Below, in pieces: positions 54,156-61,830 of a DNA stretch of 64,000 bases; the stretch's first letter is position 1; each line of letters starts with the position of its first letter. Origin of the DNA: Xanthomonas arboricola (lineage in GTDB: Bacteria > Pseudomonadota > Gammaproteobacteria > Xanthomonadales > Xanthomonadaceae); the NCBI RefSeq assembly GCF_003353015.1, contig NZ_QREM01000010.1, forward strand, positions 140,912-204,911, written 5' to 3'. Below the pieces are notes generated by a model. It had not been told where the DNA came from. It saw only the letters and a program-made list of their open reading frames with translations, and searched no databases. Position numbers and translations under genes: made by a program.

Positions 54156-54892
54156 GCAGCGCGATCCGGCGCACGCGCAAAGCGCGCATGCAAGGTGCGT
54201 ACGTCGAAGCCGCTGTCGCCGGCGCCGGTCTCTTCGGCGATACGCCCGTGTTCCAGGAACCCGATCCGGTCGGCCACCTCCACTGCGCCGAGCAGGTCGT
54301 GGGTGACCATCAGCACCGCGCCGCCACGCTCGCGCACGCTGCCCACCAGCCGGTTGAAGTCGGCGATGGCGCGCGGGTCCAGGCCGGAGGTGGGCTCGTC
54401 CAGCAGCAACACCGGCACCCGGCGCAGCGTGGCCACCGCGATCGCCACCTTCTGGCGCATGCCCTTGGAAAACCCCGCCAGCCGCTGGCGCCAGGCCTCG
54501 CCCTGCAGACCGGCAGCGGCCAGCGCCTGGCCGATCTCGGCCTGGCTGCGGCGCTGGCCGGCCAGGGCGAGCAGGTAGTCGGCATTTTCCAACGCGCTCA
54601 GATGCTCGTAGAGCGCGACGTTTTCCGGCAGATAGGCCAGCCGCGCACGCGCGGCGCCAGGGTCGGCGACCGGGTCGATGCCATCGATGCGCAGGCTGCC
54701 GGCGCCGGGTTTGACGAAACCGAGCAGGCTGGCAAGCGTGGAGGACTTGCCGGCGCCATTGCCGCCCAGCAAGGCGTAGACGCTGCCGGGGGCGACCTGC
54801 AGGTCCAGCCCCTGCAGCACGGCGCGGCCGCGATAGGCCACATGGAGATTGCTGATCGAGATCGCCGGAGCGGCGTGGGGACTGGAAAGCAT
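54152..54892 (-). CDS. ABC transporter ATP-binding protein
   Basis: A 246-residue ATPase, first gene of the exporter-receptor operon. Walker A is GGNGAGKSST, then 'LAYLPENVALYEHLSALEN' (Q-loop region with Glu in place of the usual Gln), signature 'LAGFSKGMRQKVAIAVATL', Walker B 'VLLLDEPTSGLDPRA' and H-loop 'LMVTHDLLGAVE'. The sequence is close to NosF/CcmA-like drug and peptide exporters. ATG 54892 is preferred; a TTG six codons upstream is possible. A 13-bp dyad sits over the probable -10 just upstream. Confidence 0.9.
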   Translation of the reverse strand: MLSSPHAAPAISISNLHVAYRGRAVLQGLDLQVAPGSVYALLGGNGAGKSSTLASLLGFVKPGAGSLRIDGIDPVADPGAARARLAYLPENVALYEHLSALENADYLLALAGQRRSQAEIGQALAAAGLQGEAWRQRLAGFSKGMRQKVAIAVATLRRVPVLLLDEPTSGLDPRAIADFNRLVGSVRERGGAVLMVTHDLLGAVEVADRIGFLEHGRIAEETGAGDSGFDVRTLHARFARAPDRAA

Positions 54893-55460
54893 GGGAAGGC
54901 AGCAGTTCAATGAAATGATACGTTATCACATTGCGATTGGTGCCTGGAATGCGCGCCAGCCCGCAGCGGCGGGCGGACGCCGCCATTCCTTCTGTGGCGA
55001 CCGCCATCCTTTCTTGGCGACCGCTATCGCGACGGCGGCGCGCACCACTGCGGCCCCGCAACCACCGCGATCGACATGTGCAGCGGGTCCATCGCCTGCT
55101 GCATCGAAGCTGGCAGCGCGGCGGGCGGCTGCGCAATGGCGTCCATCGAGGGTCGGCCTTGTCAGCCGCTGCAGCCCCGGCAGCAATCACCATGAGACAA
55201 GGGCTGCCGGATGCGGCCGCGCGAGCGTCGCCGCCCAAATGTTACTGTATTACGCAAACACGCTACTGCTTGCTGCAGTTGTTGGGGTCATCCCTAGCCA
55301 TGCGCAGCTGCGCCCTTACCCGCACCCGGACGCACGCGCGCAGCTGGAACCTCGATGCGGCACAGCGCTCTTCAAGCGACGCCGCCGTGCCGGCGCAGCC
55401 CTCCAGGATCAGCAAGCCTTGCTACGTCTTCCCCCTCCACCGAGATCCCGTACGTCCCAC
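54893..55460. other. Divergent intergenic region, no gene seen
   Basis: It lies between the leftward exporter operon and the rightward carboxypeptidase gene. Frames on the plus strand here are Arg/Ala-rich and unconvincing. It holds the operator-like dyad at 54916 and, at about 54990-55030, two imperfect copies of a (C/T)TTCTTGGCGACCGC-like string. Confidence 0.5.
54916..54928 (-). promoter_or_regulatory. Dyad TGATA-N3-TATCA over a probable -10
   Basis: A perfect 5-bp dyad with a 3-bp centre (TGATACGTTATCA) in an AT-rich island of otherwise GC-rich DNA. On the leftward strand TATCAT (54920-54915) can serve as a -10 for the exporter-receptor operon, so a bound repressor would block it. The half-sites recall Fur boxes (GATAAT-like) and GntR operators. 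No regulator gene is adjacent. Confidence 0.4.
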
Positions 55461-57311
55461 ATGACTTCCGATACGCCCCCTTCTGCCCCGCACGCTTCGC
55501 GCATTGCCGCACGCGCATCCGACAACACCCTGGCCGGGGCCACGGCCCGCGGCACCCCGCGTGCCGTGGCCGGCCTGCTCGCCGCAACCCTGTTCAGCGC
55601 CGCACAGGTCAGCGCGCACTCCATCGACAGCAGCGCGCCGCTACCGCCGGTGCGCGCCTGGCATGGCGCCAGCGAGGCATTGATCGCCACGCCGGACGAT
55701 CCGTGGAGCACGCCGGCGGAGCGCAGCGATTTCGCCAGCACGCCCGGTTACGACGAAACCCGCGCCTGGCTGGAACGCCTGGTCGCCGCCTCGCCGCTGC
55801 TGTCGTTGGAGGTGTTCGGCAAGAGCAGCGAGGGCCGCGACCTGCTGCTGGTCCGCGCGCACAAGGGCGCGCCCGGCAAGCCGGTGGTGCTGGCGCAGGC
55901 CGGCATCCACGCCGGCGAGATCGATGGCAAGGATGCCGGCCTGATGTTGCTGCGCGATATCGCCCAACGCGGCAAGCACACCTTGCTCGACCAGGTGGAT
56001 CTGGTGTTCGTGCCGATCCTCAATCCCGATGGCCACGAGCAACGCGGCCCGCTGATCGGCGCAGCATTGCGCGGCCCGCAACAGATGGGCTGGAACACCA
56101 CCACGCGCGGCATCAATCTCAACCGCGACTACCTCACCCTGGAAGCGCCGGAAACCCGCGCGATGGTCGCGTTGCTGCACAGCCTCGATCCGGCGCTGTA
56201 TGTCGACCTGCATGTCAGCGGCGGGCTGGATCATCAGTACGACATCACCTTCACCTTCGCCGGTTGGGGCACCTACGCACGCTCGCGTGCCACCGCCGAC
56301 TGGCTGCAACAACGCTTCACGCCGGCGGTGAACACCGCGCTGCGCAGCCAGGGCCATGCACCTGCGATCTATCCCAGCCTCATCGACGAAGACGCGCCGC
56401 GCTCGGGCCTGCGTTACGCGCCGGAAGGCCCGCGCTATTCCACCGGATATGGCGACTTCGCCGGCATCCCGACCGTGCTGGTGGAGAACCACCGCCTGAA
56501 GTCGTACCGGCAGCGCGTGCTGGGCGACTATGTGCTGCTGGAAGCGGCACTGCGCGTGGTTGCCCGCGATGCAAGAAAGATCGACGCGGCCAAGCACGCC
56601 GATCGCGCCGCCCGCCCGCAGGAATTGATGGTGGCCTGGGAACGCCTGCCGCAGCCGATCGCCCAGGTACCGTTCCAGGGCGTGACCTACACCCGCGCGT
56701 TCTCGCCGGTAACCGGCCGGCAGGAACTGCGCTGGGAAGGCCGCGACGAAACCTGGACCATGCCGGTGATCGGCTATCGCCAGACCCAGGCGGTACGCTA
56801 CCCGCTGGCGTGGTGGATTCCGCCCGGCAACGACGATGTGGTCGCACTGCTGCAGGCCCACGGCATCGCCTACGAGCGCCTGCAGCAGCCGCGTCAGCTC
56901 AAGGTGCAGCAGATCCGCGTGGTGAAACAGGGCCACGCCCAGATACCGCAGCCCGACGAAGCCGACGAAACCTTCGCCGCCGGCAGCAGCCGCGTGCCTG
57001 CCGACCAACCGATGCGCATGCTGGCGGCCGCGTTGCTGGAGCCGGCCAGCAGCGACTCGTTGCTGGCCAGCGGACGTTTCCGCAATGCCGGCAGCCCCGA
57101 TAGCGGCTTGTACGGCACCGAGCTGGTGGACTTCAGCGAGCGCATGCTGCGCAGCGACGCCGGCCTGCGCGCCGCCTTCGAACGCAAGCTCGCAGACGAT
57201 GCCGCCTTCCGCGCCGATGGCGATGCGCGGCTGCAATGGATCTATGCGCGCTCGCCGTTCGCGGCGATCACCGGATGGCGTTATCCGGTGCGACGCGAAG
57301 TGGACCAATGA
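55461..57311 (+). CDS. M14 family zinc carboxypeptidase, exported
   Basis: A 616-residue secreted metallopeptidase. A long polar start leads to a signal-type helix 'AVAGLLAATLFSAAQVSA' (residues ~36-54). The M14 catalytic domain has zinc ligands in 'GIHAGEIDGKDAG' (HxxE) and 'YVDLHVSGG' (His), 'NPDGHEQRG', the substrate Arg region 'NLNRDYLTLEAPETRAM' and a late 'VLVENHRLKSYRQRV' holding the catalytic Glu. About 230 C-terminal residues of unclear fold follow ('ELRWEGRDETWTMPV', 'YPLAWWIPPGNDDV'). Twin length (~600) M14 proteins are common in Xanthomonas. No strong ribosome-binding site is visible at the ATG. Confidence 0.9.
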   Translation: MTSDTPPSAPHASRIAARASDNTLAGATARGTPRAVAGLLAATLFSAAQVSAHSIDSSAPLPPVRAWHGASEALIATPDDPWSTPAERSDFASTPGYDETRAWLERLVAASPLLSLEVFGKSSEGRDLLLVRAHKGAPGKPVVLAQAGIHAGEIDGKDAGLMLLRDIAQRGKHTLLDQVDLVFVPILNPDGHEQRGPLIGAALRGPQQMGWNTTTRGINLNRDYLTLEAPETRAMVALLHSLDPALYVDLHVSGGLDHQYDITFTFAGWGTYARSRATADWLQQRFTPAVNTALRSQGHAPAIYPSLIDEDAPRSGLRYAPEGPRYSTGYGDFAGIPTVLVENHRLKSYRQRVLGDYVLLEAALRVVARDARKIDAAKHADRAARPQELMVAWERLPQPIAQVPFQGVTYTRAFSPVTGRQELRWEGRDETWTMPVIGYRQTQAVRYPLAWWIPPGNDDVVALLQAHGIAYERLQQPRQLKVQQIRVVKQGHAQIPQPDEADETFAAGSSRVPADQPMRMLAAALLEPASSDSLLASGRFRNAGSPDSGLYGTELVDFSERMLRSDAGLRAAFERKLADDAAFRADGDARLQWIYARSPFAAITGWRYPVRREVDQ

Positions 57312-57411
57312 AGCGACGTTGCCGAGTGCAGCCTGGCGCAGCAGGTACTTCCGACCGAAGCAACCAGACTGAACCCGGCACGTCGCCTGACCTCATGGAT
57401 CGCGCAGTAGG

Positions 57412-58338
57412 CTATTGGTCGTGTTGTGCACGATCCCATGCGCCATGCGCCGCGTTTTCCCAGTACGTAAAGGTCACGGTACCGCCCGCGCTTGGGCTGT
57501 AGCCTTTGACATTGCCGGTCTGGTAGGTGCCGTCCGGCAATGTCTGCATGACCGGGCCACCCGACGCGCCGCCCGAGAAATTCAGGCAGTCGCGCACGAT
57601 GCGCAGTTCCGGACCGGGCTCGAACAACGGGCTTTCAATCGCGCCGCCAGAACATTTCTGCGGAAGCTCGCCGCCGGCGATCGCGTTTGGATAACCGTAG
57701 AGATAAAAATTTCCGAGCGTCGGCGGCGGTGCGAAGCGGATCGGCGACGCCAAAACTAGATCACCGACGCGCGAGCCGTCATTGTCATGTGCAAGGCTCA
57801 GGAAGGCGAAGTCGAATCCAGCCTCACCCCGGGCACTCCATCCTGTCACCGTAAAAATGTTGCGGACAGGAAAGCGGCCAGCCCATTCCCCGTTGCGATA
57901 ATGCGCCAGAAAGACCAGATGCTCGATACGTGGGCCGCCGGGACGATTGGTGGGCGTCTGCACGCAATGCCCGGCGGTTGCGATAACGCTTTTCGTCGCC
58001 GACTCGACCGCATTGGCTGTGCACAGCGAATTCCTGCCGTTGGCCAGAAAAAACAGGTGCCCAGTAGACATCATTTCAACTCCACCGGCCGGGTCAACGC
58101 GTTGCGGCACCAGCCTACCAGTGCGCGGCGAACTGCCCCGCGACGCATCACCCTCCTGCGCCAAGGTCTCGGCAATCCGTGCAGGTGTCCAGTAGGCGAT
58201 GGCAGCACGCTGCTCCTCATCGCTGACCGAGCTCACCACGACCTCGTGTTTCTCTGCGGCAACCGAATGCATGGACACGACAGCCAATGCGGCAAACACG
58301 CACTGTATCGCGCGGCGCCATATACTTTTTAATTTCAT
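57412..58338 (-). CDS. Trypsin-like serine protease, exported
   Basis: A 308-residue protease of the trypsin/S1-like fold. The signal peptide runs 'MKLKSIWRRAIQCVFAALAVVSMHSVAA'. The catalytic triad is His in 'SVIATAGHCV', Asp in 'GFDFAFLSL' and Ser in 'NFSGGASGGPVMQ'. Cysteines (LCTAN, GHC, QKCSG, RDC) suggest two disulfides. A ~75-residue segment between signal and protease core may be a propeptide. The coding GC is visibly lower than in neighbours and the DNA upstream is AT-rich, suggesting horizontal gain. The ATG at 58338 begins the signal peptide; upstream frame extension is implausible. Confidence 0.9.
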   Translation of the reverse strand: MKLKSIWRRAIQCVFAALAVVSMHSVAAEKHEVVVSSVSDEEQRAAIAYWTPARIAETLAQEGDASRGSSPRTGRLVPQRVDPAGGVEMMSTGHLFFLANGRNSLCTANAVESATKSVIATAGHCVQTPTNRPGGPRIEHLVFLAHYRNGEWAGRFPVRNIFTVTGWSARGEAGFDFAFLSLAHDNDGSRVGDLVLASPIRFAPPPTLGNFYLYGYPNAIAGGELPQKCSGGAIESPLFEPGPELRIVRDCLNFSGGASGGPVMQTLPDGTYQTGNVKGYSPSAGGTVTFTYWENAAHGAWDRAQHDQ

Positions 58339-58629
58339 CACATCCAATTCCAGATAGTTTTTATTCGCCCAATACAATGTCAGGCGTCGGATACAACCAG
58401 CACAGCGGCTGGAATGTTTCATGTTTCCACTGCCCTTTTCCGAATTCGCATCACATAACAAAACAATCATTAAAACCGCACTTTAATCCTGGTAATACCT
58501 GGATTCGAGCCAAAGTACTTTATCTAGCCAGACGGTCATCTACCGTTTTTCATTGTTTTTTTATAACCCGCGCAACGCCAGCGCAATGGATGGCGCGCCA
58601 CACGTTGTATAAAACGCTGGCCAATGCGC
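58339..58629. other. AT-rich spacer upstream of the protease gene
   Basis: Roughly 40% GC between 58380 and 58560 against well over 60% around it. It contains a 21-bp palindrome (58485-58505) and a weak hairpin with a T-tract (ACGGT/ACCGT at 58532-58545 then TTTTT) oriented rightward. No coding frame was seen. It probably carries the protease promoter and marks a segment of foreign origin. Confidence 0.6.
58485..58505. promoter_or_regulatory. 21-bp palindrome, candidate operator
   Basis: AATCCTGGTAATACCTGGATT is symmetric around 58495: AATCC-GGTA / TACC-GGATT with one T-T mismatch per arm. It lies 147 bp upstream of the protease start in an AT-rich spacer. Length and symmetry suit a dimeric repressor or activator. 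Confidence 0.5.
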
Positions 58630-59155
58630 TCAGGCGACTGTTTTGCCATGTGCGTGCGGCGAAGGCGGCATCAATGGCGCATGCTCGGCCATCAAGGCAA
58701 CAACCCAATCGATGAACACCCGCAACTTTGCGCTGACGTGGCGGTTGGGCGGGAACGCAATCGACAAGGGCATCGGCTCCAGTTGCCCGTCTGCAAAGAC
58801 CGGGACCAGCTCGCCGCTGGCGACATGCGCGTTGGCCATGTACACCGGCAGCCACAGCACGCCCATTCCCGCCAGCCCGGCGGCGAGGTACGCATTGCCA
58901 TCGTCGGCGGCCACAACATGCCGCCCATGGACGCGCACCGCATCGTCGCCCCGCTGCATCACATAGGGCACCGTCGTGGTAGTGCCCCAGCGCATGAAGC
59001 CGACGCAGCGATGCCGGGTGTTTTCCAGCTCGGACGGATGGGTGGGCATGCCCAGCCGCTGCAGATACGCGGGCGCGGCGTAGACGCCGGCCTGCAGGTC
59101 GGCCACGTGGCGCGCGATCAACGACTGGCACCTGCATCGCATCGAACCGATCCAT
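58630..59155 (-). pseudogene. LysR family regulator with internal deletion
   Basis: The gene starts correctly (GGAG then ATG 59155, MDRFDAMQ, a standard LysR N-terminus). After about eight codons it runs, in another frame, directly into the middle of a LysR substrate-binding domain: 'SLIARHVADLQAGVYAAPAYLQRLGMPTHPSEL', 'GLAGMGVLWLPVYMANAHVASGELVPVF', 'PNRHVSAKLRVFIDWVVALM'. The whole helix-turn-helix and the first part of the effector domain, some 160 codons, are missing, and the junction shifts the frame. It cannot bind DNA. It is divergent from the ridA-like gene, its presumed former target. Confidence 0.85.
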
Positions 59156-59279
59156 CGCCACTCCCGCACCCAGATTGTTTGGATTCTACAAACAGTGTTG
59201 GTCAAGGCTGCGGATTTATCGCACGCGGCCACGCGTTTAGGGTGGAGCTCGGTTCTGTCGTACTTTGAAGGAGACCTCC

Positions 59280-59690
59280 ATGGCCACACGTGACGTTGTT
59301 TTGCCGCCGGGCCGCCACGCCTTGTATGAGCGCCATCGCTATTCGCCGGCGGTCCGCGCCGACGGCCTGCTCTTCGTCGCAGGCCAGGTCGGCAGCCGCG
59401 AGGACGGCTCGCCGGAACCGGAGCTGGCCGCAGAGATCGCCCGTGCTTTCGACAATCTCGATGCGGTCCTCGCAGCGGCCGGCTGCACCTCGCAGGATGT
59501 CGTCGACGTCACCTTGTTCATGGTCGACCCGGAAGTGGTCTTCGACGCCATGTGGAACACGTGGGTGAGCTACTGGGGCGCGGCGCCCTACCCCGCCGTC
59601 ACCGCCGTCACCGCCGTGGGCGTGACCTGGCTGGCCGGTTTCCGGTTCGAGATCAAGGTGGTGGTCAAGCTGCCGGTGCCGCAGCAGTAA
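59280..59690 (+). CDS. RidA family protein
   Basis: A 136-residue RidA/YjgF-like enamine/imine deaminase-fold protein. 'YSPAVRADGLLFVAGQVGSREDGSPEPELAAEIARAFDNLDAVLAAAGCTSQDVVDVTLFMVD' is the family core; 'YPAVTAVTAVGVTWLAGFRFEIKVVVKLP' is the C-terminal strand. In this copy the Arg that RidA proper uses for the 2-aminoacrylate carboxylate is not clearly present (AVGVTWLA), so it may belong to another Rid subgroup. Strong AAGGAG site. It is divergent from the broken LysR gene, which probably once controlled it. Confidence 0.88.
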   Translation: MATRDVVLPPGRHALYERHRYSPAVRADGLLFVAGQVGSREDGSPEPELAAEIARAFDNLDAVLAAAGCTSQDVVDVTLFMVDPEVVFDAMWNTWVSYWGAAPYPAVTAVTAVGVTWLAGFRFEIKVVVKLPVPQQ

Positions 59691-60194
59691 CCGTTTCCGG
59701 TCGCGCGCCTGCCTGCGCGCGCATGCGGCCGACACCGCGGTCGATGGCAACAGCCCCCCGGCGATCGGTCACTGCCACACCCCTGAAGGTCCATCAAGAA
59801 CGCCACGCCCGGCCTGCCGTTGCGTGGCGTTTGCTTGCGCGCGCGCCTGGCGCCGCAATGCCTGTTCCGGGCGCATGCAACCGGCCCTGGCCCGCATTGC
59901 TGCCTCACCTTTGCGCCGACACGCCACCGGCCCACCGATGCGGACGATCGTGTCCGCAATCATCCATGCCAGCTGCTTCAAATGCGCAGATCACTTGCTC
60001 CGATAGGACTGAACTATCGCATACGTGTTGCACCGCCGCGGATTCTTAATCGGTCAATCCAGGTTGTAAAAATCTTGCTAAAGCAACGTTGCAGGCGGCC
60101 GTTACCGCAAGTCAGGACGTTGCGACGCCCATCACTGTTCTGCCTGCGCGCCTTCGATGGCGCTGGGTCCATCACCACTCAGCCGAGATTTTCA
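59691..60194. other. Intergenic stretch between ridA and the porin gene
   Basis: It contains a 10-bp-stem hairpin (59799-59831) that may end the ridA transcript, then about 360 bp upstream of the porin gene. Open frames through it are extensions without conserved character. The GC content drops near 60050-60080, the likely promoter zone of the porin operon. Confidence 0.5.
59799..59831 (+). terminator. Possible terminator after ridA
   Basis: AACGCCACGC (59799-59808) pairs with GCGTGGCGTT (59822-59831) around a 13-nt loop that can itself pair (CGGC/GCCG). The 3' side has only short T's. It lies 109 bp beyond the ridA stop. Confidence 0.45.
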
Positions 60195-61364
60195 ATGAAA
60201 TTGACCGTCAAGCTTCTCAGTGGCGCCATCGCCCTGGCGTCGTCGACCTGCGCCTACGCGCAGCAGGACTCGATGTTTTCCTTCAGCGGCTTCGGCACGC
60301 TGGGCGTGGTGCATTCGAGCGAGGACCAGGCCGACTTCACGCCCGACATCCAGACCGAAGAAGGCGCCGGCGCCAGCCACTCCACCTCGGCCCGCCCGGA
60401 CTCGCGCATCGCCGGCCAGGTCAATGCCAACTTCACCGAGAAGTTCACCGGTGTGTTGCAGGTGACCAGTGAGTACGCCGAGCGCGGCGATTACGACCCG
60501 AAGGTCACGCTGGCGCATGTGAAGTACCAGTTCGGCCCGCAGTTCGCCGCACGCCTGGGCCGCATCACCGCGCCGCTGTACATGCTCTCCGAATACCAGC
60601 GCGTGGGTTATGCCACCCCGTGGGTGCGCCCGCCGTACGAGGTCTACAACTACCTGCTGCCGATGGACGGCGTCGAAGGCGTGTACACCATCAACGCAGG
60701 CGAGAGCGTGGTCAGCGTGCAGGGCTTCTATGGCCGCATCAATTCGAAGAAGGCCGATGTGTACGCCATGCGTGGCCTGGCGCTGGGCCTGGAATCGGGT
60801 GCGTCGACGTTCCGTGCCGCCTACATCGTGGGCACCACCGATTTCGACACCCCCGCGCTGGATCGCCTGTTCTCGGTCTACCAGCGCATCAATCCCGCGC
60901 TGGCCGATCGCCTGACCACCTATGGCGTGGATGGCAGCTTTGCCAGCGTGGGCTACGCCTACGATCCGGGCAACTGGTTCCTGCGCAGCGAAGTGATCCG
61001 CGCCGATTACTCGCCGTCGCTCAACGGCAAGACCACCTCCGGCTATCTCAGCGTGGGCGGTCGCTTCGGCACGCTGACGCCGTCGATCACCTATGCCAAT
61101 GTCGATCGCAAGGGTCCGAACATCGCTGCCGGCCAGGATCCGGTCGGCGTGATGACGCGCGCACTGGCGCAGGCCGAGAACGGCCGTCACAGCTTCACCG
61201 CCGCGCTGCGTTGGGACGCGCGCGAGAGCGTTGCGTTCAAGCTGCAGGCCAGCCACATCAGCAACAACGCCGGCTCGTTCGGCTCGTTGAACAACATCCA
61301 GCCGGGCTTCCGTCCGGGCGGCAGCTACAACCTGCTGTCGGCCTCCGTCGACTTCGTGTTCTAA
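60195..61364 (+). CDS. Outer-membrane porin-like beta-barrel protein
   Basis: A 389-residue predicted outer-membrane protein. Signal peptide 'MKLTVKLLSGAIALASSTCAYA|QQ'. Repeated amphipathic strands follow ('FSFSGFGTLGVVHSS', 'RIAGQVNANFTEKFTGVLQVTSEYAERG', 'TLAHVKYQFGPQFAARLGRITAPLYML', 'GYLSVGGRFGTLTPSITYANVDR') and it ends in a strand 'LLSASVDFVF' with terminal Phe. It resembles 16-stranded porins of the DcaP/phosphate-porin sort; specificity is not clear. First of three genes: the PstS-like gene starts 12 bp after its stop. Confidence 0.85.
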   Translation: MKLTVKLLSGAIALASSTCAYAQQDSMFSFSGFGTLGVVHSSEDQADFTPDIQTEEGAGASHSTSARPDSRIAGQVNANFTEKFTGVLQVTSEYAERGDYDPKVTLAHVKYQFGPQFAARLGRITAPLYMLSEYQRVGYATPWVRPPYEVYNYLLPMDGVEGVYTINAGESVVSVQGFYGRINSKKADVYAMRGLALGLESGASTFRAAYIVGTTDFDTPALDRLFSVYQRINPALADRLTTYGVDGSFASVGYAYDPGNWFLRSEVIRADYSPSLNGKTTSGYLSVGGRFGTLTPSITYANVDRKGPNIAAGQDPVGVMTRALAQAENGRHSFTAALRWDARESVAFKLQASHISNNAGSFGSLNNIQPGFRPGGSYNLLSASVDFVF

Positions 61365-61375
61365 GAGGGCCTCCC

Positions 61376-61804
61376 ATGACCATTTCCAAGTGTTTTGCAG
61401 TCTCCCTGCTTGCCGCGTTGTCGCTGACCGCGTTCGGCGCCAATGCCGATGTCGTGGTGGTGATGGCGGCCAAGGGCGGCCCGGACAGCCTCAGCGCCGC
61501 GCAGGTGTCGCAGATCTTCCTGGCCAAATCCAACAGCCTGCCCGGTGGCGGCGCCGCGGTGCCGATCGACCAGGAAGAAGGCGTCGCCACCCGCGATGAG
61601 TTCTACAAGAAAGTGGCCTCGCGCGACGCGGCGCAGCTGAAGTCGTACTGGTCGCAGTTGATGTTCACCGGCAAGGCGCAGCGTCCCAAGCGTGTCAGCG
61701 GCGACGACGCGGTCAAGAAGGCTGTCGCTGCCACACCGGGCGCCATCGGTTACATCAGTGCCAGCGCAGTCGACGCCAGCGTCAAGGTCGTCCTGAAGCC
61801 GTGA
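61376..61804 (+). CDS. Short PstS-like periplasmic binding protein
   Basis: A 142-residue exported protein: signal peptide '[26 protein letters not shown]', then a single lobe of a PstS/PBP-like-2 domain ('[25 protein letters not shown]', '[19 protein letters not shown]', '[25 protein letters not shown]'). Full PstS has two lobes and about 320 residues, so this is a half-size version, found in other bacteria next to sensory genes. GAGGG precedes the ATG. It lies between a porin and a chemoreceptor, fitting a role in delivering a ligand signal. Ligand (phosphate or another oxyanion) unproven. Confidence 0.87.
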   Translation: MTISKCFAVSLLAALSLTAFGANADVVVVMAAKGGPDSLSAAQVSQIFLAKSNSLPGGGAAVPIDQEEGVATRDEFYKKVASRDAAQLKSYWSQLMFTGKAQRPKRVSGDDAVKKAVAATPGAIGYISASAVDASVKVVLKP

Positions 61805-61830
61805 CCCGCCACCTGCTCGAGACTCACGTC

